Below are positions 33,542-44,848 of a stretch of DNA of 64,000 bases, in pieces. Each line of letters starts with the position of its first letter. Position 1 is the stretch's first letter. Origin of the DNA: Petrosia ficiformis. Taxonomy: Eukaryota > Porifera > Demospongiae > Haplosclerida > Petrosiidae. A program made the position numbers and the translations under genes. The stretch is from positions 11,931,076 to 11,995,075 of the forward strand of contig OX345637.1 in the NCBI GenBank assembly GCA_947044365.1, read 5' to 3'. A model generated the notes under the pieces. It ran no database searches. It was not told where the DNA came from and saw only the letters and a program-made list of their open reading frames with translations.

Positions 33542-33666
33542 GAACAAGCCGAGTTTATATAATCGCCATGGATATATACTTACGCAATTTAAATTAATGT
33601 GCTAGACTATAAGTTTTAATACTAGTTGAATAAGTAGCATAAACATAATCAATAAGTTAACTATTG

Positions 33667-36600
33667 TTAAATTTGCAGTCCAAAAAAATCAAGCAAGTAC
33701 TGCTTGTGTGTGTCATTTAGATTTTCTGCAACTTCATCAGGAACATTCAGATCAGATGGAAGAAAGGAAGGGTTTCGCATCAACACACACTCAGGTTTGC
33801 AATGAAAATATACATTTCCAAACCTTGACTGCGGTGTTGCACTATTTCGACTAATGAATTCCCGCCAATCTTGAGTTTTAATACACAAATCATTTGGGGG
33901 CTTTAATGACTTGTTATATTTATTTTTACAACCAAAACAAGTGCTGATATTCCCCCCAATGATGTGCAGTGAATAGGAAAATGGGACAGTATAACATCCT
34001 GGAATAGGAGGTTGCAGTTGTTCATAAGAAGGTTGAATTTGGAAAGAGGACTGCGGAAACACATTGTTTCTCATTCCCCAATTATAATAACCATGACTGC
34101 TATAAAAATTATCTGGGGAAGAACAGAATTGGGGTGTAGTCGAGAACTGTGGTGGTGGCACAGTATGTATATCTGACATTGGTGCTGAAGCGATATGATT
34201 AGTACTGGAAGTTTCAGGAATGTTCATTTCAATCCTTGTAGTGACAGCACGAGATGGTTTACGCACACGTGGAGCAACTCCACCTTTACGACCTCGACCT
34301 TTTGGCAAGCCTGTTGTGACAAGACTGGTGATATTAGGAAATCTCTTCTTTTTCTTCTTAGTAGAAATAAATTCCAAAAGTTTACCATTCAGTTCAGCTA
34401 CAGCAATGGAATGAGAGCAGAGTCCCAATGACTTCCAGTTTGGACAACTTGAGTCACAGCTAAAATCACTGCCCTTCCTTGGTGTTACCATGTGAGGTAC
34501 CTTTTTACTATAACTGAGAACCATCCTTGCTTCTGGAAACTGTCCAGGAGCTGAAGCAATTGCTCCATCTGTAGAAAGAAGAGTCCTAGCTTTAGCCCAG
34601 ATTCCTTGAAGTATTGGTGAAGGAATATTTACTTGTGCTGCTGCATTCTCAACATCAACAGATAGGTCTGACATTGAGCACTTTGAAGGAATTGTTTCAT
34701 AAGGGGTTGCTGCACTAGTCGCAGATTCTAGTTCTCCCATTCCATTTATATCTATAATGGTGACAGACTGCAATTTTGAAAGATGATCCTTCCTTTGTTG
34801 CAGACTCATTCAGAACCATTTATTTTCAGGCACTTCAAGAAACTTGTACTGCTGCTGTAACTGGTACTTGCCCCTACCTATAACAGCACGTTCAAGTTCC
34901 CTTTGCTGTTCGTTCACTACTTCGCTTATTTTCTCAACAAAATTGGGGAGCTCACTTCTTCGGTAATCAAGTTTGTTCTTAAGAGCAGCATTGATACTCT
35001 CACTTGCATTTGTAGTGAATGGTTCAGGTGGACAGCCTAAACCACACTCCTCTCGAATGGGCCGCAACATGTAATTACGAATTGCACTGGACTTGTTCAC
35101 ATTGAACCAATTGATGAAGCTGTCCAGTTTAGTAGTACTTGAAACTGGGTTGCCTTGCCATGACTCCATTACAGCATCAAGTTTTCTCTGGAACTCGTCA
35201 TCATCTTGAGCGTCAACTAGCCCTTCAATATATGTATCGTTGACTTTAGAACCAAATACATCATTCATAATCTTCTGTTCTAAGTCAGTTGGAATAAAGA
35301 ACTCCCGACACCTCTCCTTTATGTTCCGTCTAGCATGAATGAAACACAATAATCTTTCTGAAAAGGGAAAAGCATGTCCTAATGCTTGTGCTAGAGCCTG
35401 CTCTCCATCTGTACCAAATGCTCTGACTCCTTGTAGCTCTGGGGACATTCCAACCAATGTTGACGCAAAAAATAAATAGGCACCGAAGGTTTTCCTATAG
35501 TGGATTAATGTTGGACCAAGGAAGATTGGATGTTTTTTACTTCGCTTTGTCTCTAGTAGCAGATGTCGATATGTCATTGGGGTAATGTCAAAATCACCAA
35601 GCGAAAATGTTGGATCAACTGTTAGAATGCTAATGTCTGCAGTTGAAGTACAAAAATGAACCATATCATTTATTTGATAATCACTTGAGAGCACAATGGC
35701 TGGATCTGGAGCTGTTCTGATTGCACGTATAAACTGTGATGATGGATCTTCTGTATGGGCCTTTTGCATGATGAGAAATAGATCATCTGCACCATTTCCA
35801 CTGCCATGATTACATCTTCCTTTCATCTTCTCCCTTTTCTGAATATTTGTCACCTGTTTTTCACTTCTAGGAAGTTGCCCTGGAGCAACTGATTCTAGCA
35901 TTCCTCCAACTTGTAATGAAACATGCTCTATTGTAGCTTTAGGACCATTCTTCAAGCACTGGTTCTCAATTAAGTTGCGTGTGCTTGGCCATGTAGGAAA
36001 AAATGGTTTTTTATCCTTTGCGTTTCCATGACTGGAAATAGTGGGTACAAAGCCTGATGGTAAGCGATATACAACTAGACAACAGTGATGTGGATGATTT
36101 GCAGCATCTACAGTGAAGAATAACAAATATGTGAAAGATAGTCAGTACAGATAACTTTAATTTGTTTCCTGAAAGGAAACAAATGAGTCTTTTGAAATCA
36201 CTGTTTGAGGGGTGAGTACAATGCAAGCGACGTAAGTATACAACATTGCTTCCTGATGCACCCTTGCTACACTTTTCTATCACTTTGTAGCCATCATCCT
36301 CAGTGTACACTTTAAATGTCTGTGGATGTGAGCCAGAGTATTTCCAAATCCCATAGCTGTCCTTTTTAATATCCTCAAGGTTATGAAGACTACTAGTGTC
36401 TACAATGTATGCTGCGCTTTTAGTAACTAATGTTGGCTTTACGTAACAGATCTTATCTTTAGGAGGATCTAGAAGAATCTTGATTATTTCTTCAGCAGAA
36501 TACTTATCTGGAGGATGTTCATAAATAGGCTGAGCAGAATCATCATCATCATCAAATTTCAATTTTTTCTTGGCACTACAATCAACACCTATAATAGTAA

Positions 36601-37416
36601 TAAAAATGTGTCATGCATGCATGGTGCTGTGTGTGAATTGTGGTCTATACCTAAAATAGGATGTTAATACCCAAAAGCATAATTTTTTGGCTATGGTATC
36701 TTTAGAGTGGCTACTATCTTATCACTGACTGACTGACATGTACAAATTATTTGCCTAGCATGTATGACTAGTACTAAAAATAAAGTTATTTTAGGCACTG
36801 TGTAGGACTGTAACAAAGCATTCATGACTTTAACTATTCATGTGACCTTTCCTGCTCATGCATAACCTTAATGTATTCTCTTTATTCATTTCATACATTT
36901 CTGTGTATGTAGTCATTATTATATATAATGATATTGTATATAATTGTATATATATAATCTGTCCATGTCATGTCTCTTTGTACACTGTAACATGCTTGCA
37001 TACTTCCATATGTATTATCGATCATTTGCTCTCTTGATGCATTTGATAAACTTATAAAATCAACATAAACAACTCACTGTAATGTCCAGGTGTATCAGGT
37101 GTATCATTACTACTGAAAGGACTGTCTACAATTTCTATTACATCTCTGCGGATATAACAATCAGATTTATAATTATATTAATGTGAAAGTCACTACAAAA
37201 CTGTAAACTTACTTATATTTGGGTGCTTCCATGGACTTAAGAGGGGACTCTTTTATTTCTATTATCTCAGTTTCAGCAAAAAACGAATCTGGCGAAACAT
37301 CAAAATCAATGTCAGAATTATGTTCTGAGTCTGATAGCTCTATAGCAAATGATCTCTGAAAAGGTATTGCAATTATAAAATATTAGTAAGCAAAGCACAA
37401 CACTAACCTCTGCCAT
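33667..37416 (-). pseudogene. MULE transposase gene, nearly intact, one in-frame TGA
   Basis: On the minus strand the start ATG GCA GAG (37408-37416) is followed by exons 37213-37355, 37078-37145 and one from 36588. The phases match (0, 2, 1). The N-terminal part is acidic (LSDSEHNSDIDFDVSPDSFF; KFDDDDDS). Near 36110-36180 the frame shifts by one, either through a short intron or a frameshift. The main body then runs from about 36107 to 33667. It shows VDPTFSLGDFDITPMTYRH, GTDGEQALAQALGHAFPF and CFIHARRNIKERC, with NASESINAALK as a possible third acidic site: the MULE DDE core. C-terminally, CDSSCPNWKSLGLCSH is a SWIM-type zinc-binding site and a basic KKKKRFP region follows. A single TGA (34810-34812) after PENKWF interrupts an otherwise continuous frame. 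It would cut the protein before the SWIM region, so the gene is probably inactive. Confidence 0.85.
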
Positions 37417-37815
37417 CACGAACGAGAAGAACCAGAATAATCGATAATTAACTAGTGTCGCCAAGGTGAGTTATACATACGTTCAGCGCGAACACTTAAA
37501 AAAATGTGGGCGTTGCCCGCATGTGAATGCCATACACTCCCCTTGCTGTCTTCCTGCATTTAACGAAGCATGATATTTTTATCATTAACAACTTTTCTTC
37601 CCAGCAAAACAAGTCGGTCGTGTACATTTCGAGAGTTCTGCTTATGAACCCCTCTCACACAATTTATTTTATAAATTTACACATTAATTAAAAACAATTT
37701 ATAAATTAATTATAATAATTATTATATAAATTAGTAGGCGGGTTTATTACAACGCCCTCGTATTTGCAGTCCAGTAATCCAGTCCAGTAGTCCAGTCCAG
37801 TGAATGGAGACACCC

Positions 37816-38167
37816 AGTGCAATGTATAACGATGTCAATAACCGAAGCAGAGTACCAAGCTCTTATCCAAGAAGATATGGCTGTCGAGGAGAATAGTGGC
37901 TCTCGCATCACTGTTATTACTCCCACAAGTGCTGAGGCAACTGGAAATAATGCAAATGGAAATAAAACAATTGCTGGAACAACAGCAGCAGCAACAACAA
38001 CAGCAAAAACAGCTGCAACAACAACTACAACAGCAGCAGCAGCAGAAAAACAAATCAAGACCAAATCCATACCAGAGGAGAGGAAGAGGGAGAGGACGAG
38101 GGAGAGGGAGAAGGAGAGGGAGAGGGGGTCTCAACATCTTTTATTGCAACTAATTTTTTTTTTTTAA
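37816..38167 (+). other. Q-rich and RG-rich reading frames at the MULE target site
   Basis: Just after the target duplication, ATG 37832 opens MSITEAEYQALIQEDMAVEE; that frame continues as a Thr/Ala-rich then Arg/Glu-rich sequence to a stop at 38167. In another frame the same DNA (37896-38153) reads LRQLEIMQMEIKQLLE, a run of glutamines coded by mixed CAA and CAG, then RPNPYQRRGRGRGRGRGR, an RG-rich tail. The mixed CAA/CAG use and the RG-box make the second frame the more protein-like. No domain is recognised. The MULE may have landed in or just upstream of a host exon, or this is low-complexity DNA. Confidence 0.35.
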
Positions 38168-39073
38168 ATCTAAAAGGTTCTTTTAAGAACCACCATCACT
38201 ACAAAAGAAGTCACCAATAACACAATAATAATTTATAGTTTATTATATTAGTTGTATAATTATTATTATGTATAATAATAGTAATTATATATATATATAT
38301 ACATATATAATTATATTTATATATACTTTTGAGGAGAGCAAAAGCATCACTGAGATAACAATGAAGAGATACATCTTATTATGACTAACAAATATCTGTT
38401 TTTAAACATCATTATGCATACTCCAGCATCTATCCTAGGTTAGTATATATACTTCACTTGTAAAATTATATCATCCAACCTGCTATGTTAATACATACGA
38501 AATTATGTTAATAATGTACGTCATGCAATCTGTGCCAGTGAAGCAAACACTGCATCAAATATCTCGAAGTTGTAAAGATCGAAATATAGTGAGTCTTTCT
38601 GCAGTCATTGCTTGTTAAACTTGAAGATTATCAACTGTATTGTATTGCTAGCACTTTGGAAGTTGAATCAGTGTTCCTATCCCCGTATACGTTTTCTGTT
38701 TTATCATTTTTTCATCTTTACTAGCTATAATTCATCACGAAGTTCGCCATTTCTCTGCAATTTCGATTTTCCACTGAATTATTCTGTGAATAAGATATAC
38801 GGTCTGAGAAAGAATCAATAATTTTTCAGCAACAAAATTTAAATGTTTCTGTAATTATGTCATGTTTTTGTATTTAACTCATAGATAGTAAGTCCAAATT
38901 ATTGATAGTTAAAGAAGTCCTGCAGCATCTGAAGTTGTTATGCAGTTATGTTATCTTGTGATCTTTTATCATAATCTGTTATACAAAGATTTGAAATGAA
39001 TAGTGGGCATTAGTTAGAACACATGTGAATTAAAGCAATAATATGACAATCACTTGTATAGTTATTCAAAATT
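38168..39073. other. Non-coding stretch
   Basis: AT-rich, with a TA tract near 38289-38330. The frame at 38612-38821 has no recognisable motif or splice context. Nothing else is identified. Confidence 0.4.
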
Positions 39074-39637
39074 TTATACTATAGGAATTTGTACACATAC
39101 ATGTTTTGAAACAATAACTAGCGCATGTGTATAGTTGGCTTTATAGGTTTTTTGAGAGAGAGCCTTGAATTTGTCTGGATTAGCTCTATAGGTTTTTTGA
39201 GAGAGAGCTTTGAATTTGTCTGGATTATCTCTATAGGTTGATCTAGATAAAGCTTGTTGTTTCTCAGGATTCCTCTTATAGCTTTCTACTTTTTTGGCCA
39301 AAATCTTAACAACATTTTCCTGATAATATTGTGTATTCTGGCTTAATTTTTTTTGATTACTTATAACAGATTTAACAAGCAAACCACAATGTTTACATAT
39401 TTTTTGGCGTATTGGAATCTCTAATTTGCAATGTGGACATTTTCTAGATGGGCCTGGGTTAAGCTCAACATCTCCAGCCATAACTAAAAGGAGACTTAAA
39501 ATAATGCTAATGAGAATAAATGAAATTTTGCCACGGAAACAACATTTACTATTTGCCAAGTCATTGCTACAATATTTTTTAAAATTAGATGGGCAAAAAC
39601 ATCCAATAGTGATCCTCCACTGCTGCAGTGAAATCAT
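39074..39637 (-). CDS. ORF with a 2A-like ribosome-skipping motif, zinc ribbon and 15-residue repeats
   Basis: The 187-residue frame has a hydrophobic segment (about 38-53, FILISIILSLLLVM) leading directly into AGDVELNPGP. This fits the 2A consensus D-V/I-E-x-N-P-G-P, at which ribosomes release the upstream peptide after Gly and restart at Pro (residues 62/63, codon 39449-39451). Downstream comes a zinc-ribbon-like CPHC...CKHC pair (67-84). Three repeats of the pattern YxxNPxKxxALSxxT follow (120-134, 135-149, 150-164) plus the start of a fourth. 2A-like motifs are known in non-LTR retrotransposons and NLR genes of some invertebrates, and similar short repeats occur near the N-termini of Helitron-type or other transposon proteins. 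The frame loses its repeat after TYKAN and soon stops, so it may be a truncated element or a first exon. The start at 39637 is the first ATG. Confidence 0.6.
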   Translation of the reverse strand: MISLQQWRITIGCFCPSNFKKYCSNDLANSKCCFRGKISFILISIILSLLLVMAGDVELNPGPSRKCPHCKLEIPIRQKICKHCGLLVKSVISNQKKLSQNTQYYQENVVKILAKKVESYKRNPEKQQALSRSTYRDNPDKFKALSQKTYRANPDKFKALSQKTYKANYTHALVIVSKHVCVQIPIV

Positions 39638-40033
39638 AATTATTTATAAGGGTGAAAGAAAATTACAAGACACAAAGGTTGCCTAACAGATTGTGACAAG
39701 TGTGTATATAAATATTATCTGTACAGTTAACAGTGATGTATAGTGTATATGTATGCAAGACAAAGAGGGAATAATTAGACAAGGTAAACAGCCAAAATTA
39801 TTACTAAATAATATTATGATTGGTGTATGTATCAATATAACTATTATAACTTATCTTTTAATAATTACTGAGTGGATCTTCAACCAGTACTTCAACTTCC
39901 TTCTAAGCAGAAGAACAACAGTAGCAGCTGAAGAAAAGCGTCTTCATATAATGAATCAATTAATGATAAACGAGGACTCGAGGACTAAAACATAAATGCA
40001 CATGAGCAAATGTATCATCGTGGTATTCCTCGT
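39638..40033. other. Unidentified stretch upstream of the 2A-like ORF
   Basis: Includes an 80-codon plus-strand frame (39753-39995) with one hydrophobic segment (CINITIITYLLIITEWIF) and a charged end. It is not recognised and has no repeat or splice support, so it is not called as a gene. Confidence 0.3.
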
Positions 40034-40731
40034 GGTTATACAAATGAGCATGCGCAATTGTAGCCATGGTGATTTTAACAATGGCGTCCTCGCATATAAA
40101 ATGATTTCTGGAGTGGCAGAAACTCTCTTTTACATACTTTTTGAAGATATCATCTCAATACTTTCCGACCAGAATTTTACTATGAATGCGATTGGAATGG
40201 TGCTAAAATGATTGTGATAGTTCAACAAACAAAAAAATGATTTGTCTGGAAAATAATAATAATCAGAGAGTACGGTAGTACTCTCTATGTAGGGATGGCA
40301 CGGAAAAAAAATGGCCGCCCATGCATTTCAATTGCAAGTGATGAGCTGAAATCTCTGGTAATATATACACATAAGTTTCTATACACACATGCCTGTTTAT
40401 ATCTAGTGTTTTTATGACTACCAATACCTTCTAGATGGCCGAAGATTATTGTTAAGGTAGAGAACCGGCGAGTGGCAAAACTGGCAAAATCTTCATCATA
40501 TTATTAATATTATTTTCCAGACAAATCATTTTTTTGTTTGTTGACCTATCACGATGATTCTAGCACCATTCCCGTCGCATTTATAGTAAAATTCTGGTCG
40601 TAAAGTATGGAGATGATATCTTCAGATACTATGAAAGAAGACAGTCTCAACGACTACAAAGATTTGATCTGGAATTGGACGCCATTTTTCCTAAGTGGAA
40701 TTTAATTACGCATGCGCATTTGTATACTCTT
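40034..40731. repeat. Inverted repeat X (arms about 227 bp)
   Basis: 40034-40260 and 40502-40731 are inverted copies: GAAGATATCATCTC, CCAGAATTTTACTAT, GGAATGGTGCTA and TGATTTGTCTGGAAAATAAT occur in one and in reverse in the other. The space between them is filled by one arm (40263-40498) of a different inverted repeat, giving an interlocked arrangement. Confidence 0.85.
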
Positions 40732-41676
40732 AACATGGAAGCTGAAAAGGTGGAAGTGTTTGGCATTGTAATAACATTTGTGAGTTTGTGAGCAAATACT
40801 AATAATGAATATAATAATTATTAATATTAAAGCAATTGTATAATAATATTGTATACTATGATAAGCATTGGAATACTGAATGGTTGACACAGTGACTGAC
40901 ACTACTTCTTGTAGGACTGCAGACATTGATGTAAGTGAATAGAGAATATACATCATCTGTAAGTGAAAGAGAATGATAATCAATACATAAACAAAAGACT
41001 GACCTTCATTGATGAACAAATTTTAATGCATTTTTGATTGCATGGTTTCATAATGATATATAGTATTTCTGCAATCTACAAAAAAACATTCACATCGTTT
41101 AGAAAAAAATCAATGAAAACAAGAATAATAAAAAACATTTTCAATAAAAATGAAAGAAGATGTAGGGATGTCAAAACCCAAAAAGCAAGCAAACAAGGTT
41201 GGGAAGCTAACTTAGGACCCAAAATTAAACAAACCACTTCCATATAACCCTACATAATTACAGCTCTTTGTACAGAGGTGTAAGCACTTATGTAGGGTTA
41301 TATGGAAGTGGTTTGTTTAATTTTGGGTCCTAAGTTAGCTTCCCAACCTTGTTTGCTTGCTTTTTGGGTTTTGACATCCCTACATCTTCTTTCATTTTTA
41401 TTGAAAATGTTTTTTATTATTCTTGTTATTAATAAGCTTATGATGAAGATTTTGCCAGTTTGGCCACCCGCCGGTTCTCTACCTTAGCGACAATGTTTGG
41501 CCATCTAGAAGGTGTTGGTAGTCATAAAAACACTAGATATGAATAGGTATGTGTGTATTAAAACTTACCTGTATATATTACCAGAGATTTCAGCTCATCA
41601 CTTGCAATTGAAATGTATGGGCGGCCATTTTTTTTCCGTGCCATCCCTACATAGAGAGTACTACCGTACTCTCTGA
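40263..41676. repeat. Inverted repeat Y (arms about 235 bp), enclosing other elements
   Basis: Arms 40263-40498 and 41443-41676 begin and end with TCAGAGAGTACGGTAGTACT, itself a short palindrome, then CTCTATGTAGGGATGGCACG. Other shared blocks are ATGGCCGCCCAT, TCACTTGCAATTGAAATG in the right arm and its reverse in the left, and AGAACCGGCG/CGCCGGTTCT. The spacer contains arm X' (40502-40731), about 390 bp of unidentified DNA and the hairpin element at 41120-41425. A third, degraded copy is at 31330-31575. Confidence 0.85.
41120..41425. repeat. Long hairpin element, copy 2
   Basis: Arms 41120-41258 and 41287-41425 are almost exact reverse complements around a 28-bp loop. Ends and loop-proximal sequence (CAAGAATAATAAAAAACATT; AAACAAACCACTTCCATATA) equal those of the copy at 32392-32689. 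The arm middles have changed together, for example AAGCAAGCAAACAAGGTTGG against AAGCATGCGAACAAGGTCTG, each faithfully mirrored in its own partner arm. Confidence 0.9.
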
Positions 41677-42250
41677 TATATATACATCAATACAGACATA
41701 CATACATACATACATACAATCTATCCTATCTATCCTATCTATCCTATTTTATGTATCCTATAGCTATCTATCCAATCTATCCTAACTATAATATCTATCC
41801 TATCTATCCTATATCTATCCTATCTATCCTATCTATCCTATTTTATCTATCCTATAGCTATCTATCCAATCTATCCTAACTGTAATATCTATCCTATCTA
41901 TCCATTCCTATCATACATACATACATATACATACATACATAAATACATAAATAAATTAATACAGTGCTACATATATCACTCATTGTTTACATCAGGATAT
42001 CACTACTTTAGTTCATGACCTGTGTTGTCATGACGACAGCAAAGTTAATGAAGAGTAGTCAGAGTGTTGATAGGATATTGTCACAATGTACAATCTTAAC
42101 TACAGAAAGGATATGAGTTTAAAATGTCTGTTTGACTATAGCATCCATCTACATGTATTTCCATTCATTCTTCCAATCATTCATTCATTCATTTATTCTG
42201 TCATCCCTGTATCAAATCATCCATTTATTTATTCATTCATTCATTCATTG
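41677..42250. repeat. Minisatellite and microsatellite tract
   Basis: 41720-41925 is built of CTATCCTAT units arranged in two longer repeats of about 110 bp, each with CTATTTTAT, CTATAGCTATCTATCCAATC and CCTAACT(A/G)TAATAT. CATA units flank it (41690-41720, 41915-41945). 42170-42250 is CATT/ATTC-rich. Confidence 0.85.
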
Positions 42251-42479
42251 ACTATTCATTGCTAGAGTACACAACCCTATAAGTATAATTTATCAGTTTG
42301 AAATTCATATACATCACAAAGACAGTAAATAATGACAGTTGTTTTAACCGATTAGTTTTCCATCCACCTAATAATGTATTATCATATCTCAAGGCTCTTA
42401 GAACATAATAGTCATGCAAAAGTAAAAACAATAATCAATAATGAATAGTATTGGAAACACAATAAAGGAAAATAAATTA

Positions 42480-42650
42480 TGTTCTTAATGAATATATATA
42501 AACATGTTTATAACGGAAAATAACAACAATAATTATGTTCTTAATGAATAGTACACATGTACTTTCACATAATAAACATGTTTATAAAGGAAAATAAAAC
42601 AATTATTATGTTCTTAATGAATAGTACACATGTACTTTCACATAATAATA
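42480..42650. repeat. Tandem repeat, about 75-80 bp units
   Basis: TTATGTTCTTAATGAATA recurs three times, followed in two units by GTACACATGTACTTTCACAT and in two by AAACATGTTTATAA(A/C)GGAAA. Non-coding. The short frame at 42557-42805 is a translation of this and adjacent DNA. Confidence 0.8.
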
Positions 42651-42879
42651 ATTATAATAATATAACGGAAAGACAAAAAATTGTATTTTCTGTTGGTTTC
42701 CTAGAGATGCTCTTATTATTTAATAATATTATATTAAGTGGATATAACCAATCAAATTGGTTATTAGTTTATACAATGTTTATATGTACTTACAGCATAA
42801 GGTAATGAGTAGTATGAGGAATGTACACTCACTTTCCCCCACGATTGCAAAGAGATAACGTCATATCTAAACAATTAAG

Positions 42880-43480
42880 AATCCTCTTGTAAGGAAGTAG
42901 ATACTATTATTATTCAAGATAATAATGAAATTAAATGGGACACCATTACGATTGTTACACAATACATTTCAAGCCACAATGTTTACTTATCCCAACCTGG
43001 ACTTTCTACCATAGATAATGTTTAACCGCAGAGATATTATTAACTACAACTAGTAAGTTAATGATGTAATGGTTAAATCAGAGCTCTACAACAATGGCAG
43101 GTTCTCATCATTGTGATTTTATACTATAACTAAATCGGATAAACTGACAAATAGACTGGCACCAATTTTCACACTCTTAAGTATTGTCATTTTATACTAT
43201 AACTAAATCGAATAAAATAACAAACTGACATAGACTGACAGCAAACTTTAATATTTTAAGACAGCATCAGGCAATTAAGTGATAATGAATTCATTAGCTC
43301 TTGGATGAAACATTCCTATTGATAATGAATTATGTATGTATACAATTAAAACATCAAAACATGTAATACATAAATAATGTATGAATGGATGAATGTAATG
43401 ATTATAAACTGATATATGAATGATCAGAAGTCAGAAAGTAATTTAATCCAACATGCATCTTTTCAGTGTTAAGATTGTAA
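42880..43480. repeat. Dispersed repeat family, contiguous copy without the Penelope insertion
   Basis: Matches 6395-6665 then 7970-8320 in the same order and orientation: CTTGTAAGGAAG, ACTTTCTACCATAGATAATG, ACAACAATGGCAGGTTCTCA, TTTATACTATAACTAA, GCATCAGGCAA, TTCATTAGCTCTTGGA and GAATGATCA. The Penelope-like relic and its neighbours are absent, so this copy shows the shorter state. 43481-43819 holds nothing recognised. Confidence 0.65.
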
Positions 43481-43819
43481 ATGGTGAAGGTGAAAAGATT
43501 GTTGGTCATTCCGAACTAAAATTTTGAACAATATTCTGAGGTCATGATGAACGTGAATGATGTTTACTTTAGACTACAAACTGCTCATGAGTTTTTGTGA
43601 TTAACAACAACAAACCTAAGAGAGAGGAGTCGAATAGTATTGGTAAGATACTGTCTCTCATTTTCATATACTCATCTTTTTTGTATATGTCAAATTTCAA
43701 TCCCTCACTTCATTATTGAGTTACAGTGTATTAATCCAGACTGGGTGGTGTGACAAAATCACTGAAAATTATTTTTCTGAATTTTCATCATCTATACACA
43801 TCTGTTTCCATCCATTCAT

Positions 43820-44104
43820 TAGGGCTGGGATGATTAATCTATGAATCGATTAATTAATCGATATTGAAAATTCTGATTATTGATTGCGAGTCTGTAATAT
43901 TGATTATGCTAATTATTCCAATTGACATGTTTTAAGCATGCGACAGCAAATAATGTACAATATGGAAATGACAAGAAGCCTTTTGATCATCAAATAGGAG
44001 GAGTTTTCCATATTAATTGACTTAATTGGTCTAATTACTTCCACTCATTTTAATTGATTATCAATGATAATCAATTTCAGAATCTCAGCCAATTCCCAGC
44101 CCTA
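43820..44104. mobile_element. hAT-like non-autonomous element, copy 2
   Basis: Ends TAGGGCTGGGATGATTAATC and AATTCCCAGCCCTA are inverted repeats typical of hAT elements. Possible 8-bp flanks are CCATTCAT on the left and, two bases beyond the right end, CCGTTCAT (one mismatch). The flanks are CATTC-rich, so chance cannot be excluded. The copy at 8505-8813 is its inverted homologue. Confidence 0.8.
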
Positions 44105-44848
44105 TACCGTTCATCCACCCATCCATTCGTCCTTTCATACATTATTCAATCATCCTTCAATCCTTCCAGCATCTATCCATTAATTTGTATAAAGAATTCT
44201 CTTTAACGATTTCTGAAAGAGTTTGAAATGCATCACAGTTTACGAGAGAGTTTGAAACTTGTAAAACAAACTCGTTCATCATTGTATTCAGAAACCCGAC
44301 ACACATCACTTAGTGTCCACACCTCATGAGATATGTAGCTAGTATTCTCTCCATGTTGTTTTGGAAGCACACTGTATCTTTCTGTGTGTCTTTTGTTATT
44401 CATAATTCATGATTGCTTTTTTCTGCTACTAAAAGAGTCAAAAGATATATTTTTTGCTGAAATGGATTCAACTTACTGTAATCCAAATCCAAAGAGATGT
44501 ATGTAGTATGTACATGTGTTTATGGCTATATGTAGTAGAGGATATGGCATGTCATCATGTGCCCTTTGCTTTAAACATGACTAATTTTATGGCCTTTGAC
44601 TATTTACTTCACAAAACAATGTCTTCATTAAGTGCTCACTATTCCACTGCAAGAAACCCGCATAAAGTATTATTGATATTTTAAAACGTTTTTTTTTAAC
44701 TACTTACAAAAATAGGTTTTATAAAAGAAAACATTCAAAAACAGGCCTATTGATACAGTAGTACAAGAGAAAAATACACTTGAATATGTAAGAAAAAATT
44801 TAATTCCTGAATTATGTAACAACTCTTTCAATGAAGAAATGCATTTCA
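44105..44848. other. 3' flank of copy E and non-coding DNA
   Basis: 44240-44370 and 44690-44848 match (inverted) the flank after remnant C (30648-30980), so the duplicated block extends this far. The frame at 44454-44684 is not conserved in the other copies and is not called. Confidence 0.45.

Larger units (their letters stand above)
33240..37815 (-). mobile_element. Full-length Mutator-like (MULE) DNA transposon
   Basis: The 4.58-kb element is bounded by the 9-bp duplication AGTGCAATG (33231-33239 and 37816-37824). TIRs of about 250-275 bp (33240-33487 and 37541-37815) begin GGGTGTCTCCATTCACTGGA and contain repeated CTGGACTGGATTACTGGAC words. A 9-bp target duplication, long TIRs and a MULE-type transposase with SWIM-type zinc finger inside define a Mutator-like element. 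The TIRs are still very similar and the transposase has one in-frame stop, so it is probably young. Confidence 0.92.

Noticed and set aside
34195..34431. Plus-strand frames inside the MULE transposase
   Set aside because: They are shadows of the long minus-strand transposase frame.
37747..38137. Minus-strand frames rich in Val/Ala or Cys/Leu over the Q-rich region
   Set aside because: They are antisense readings of the CAA/CAG and GA-rich repeats.
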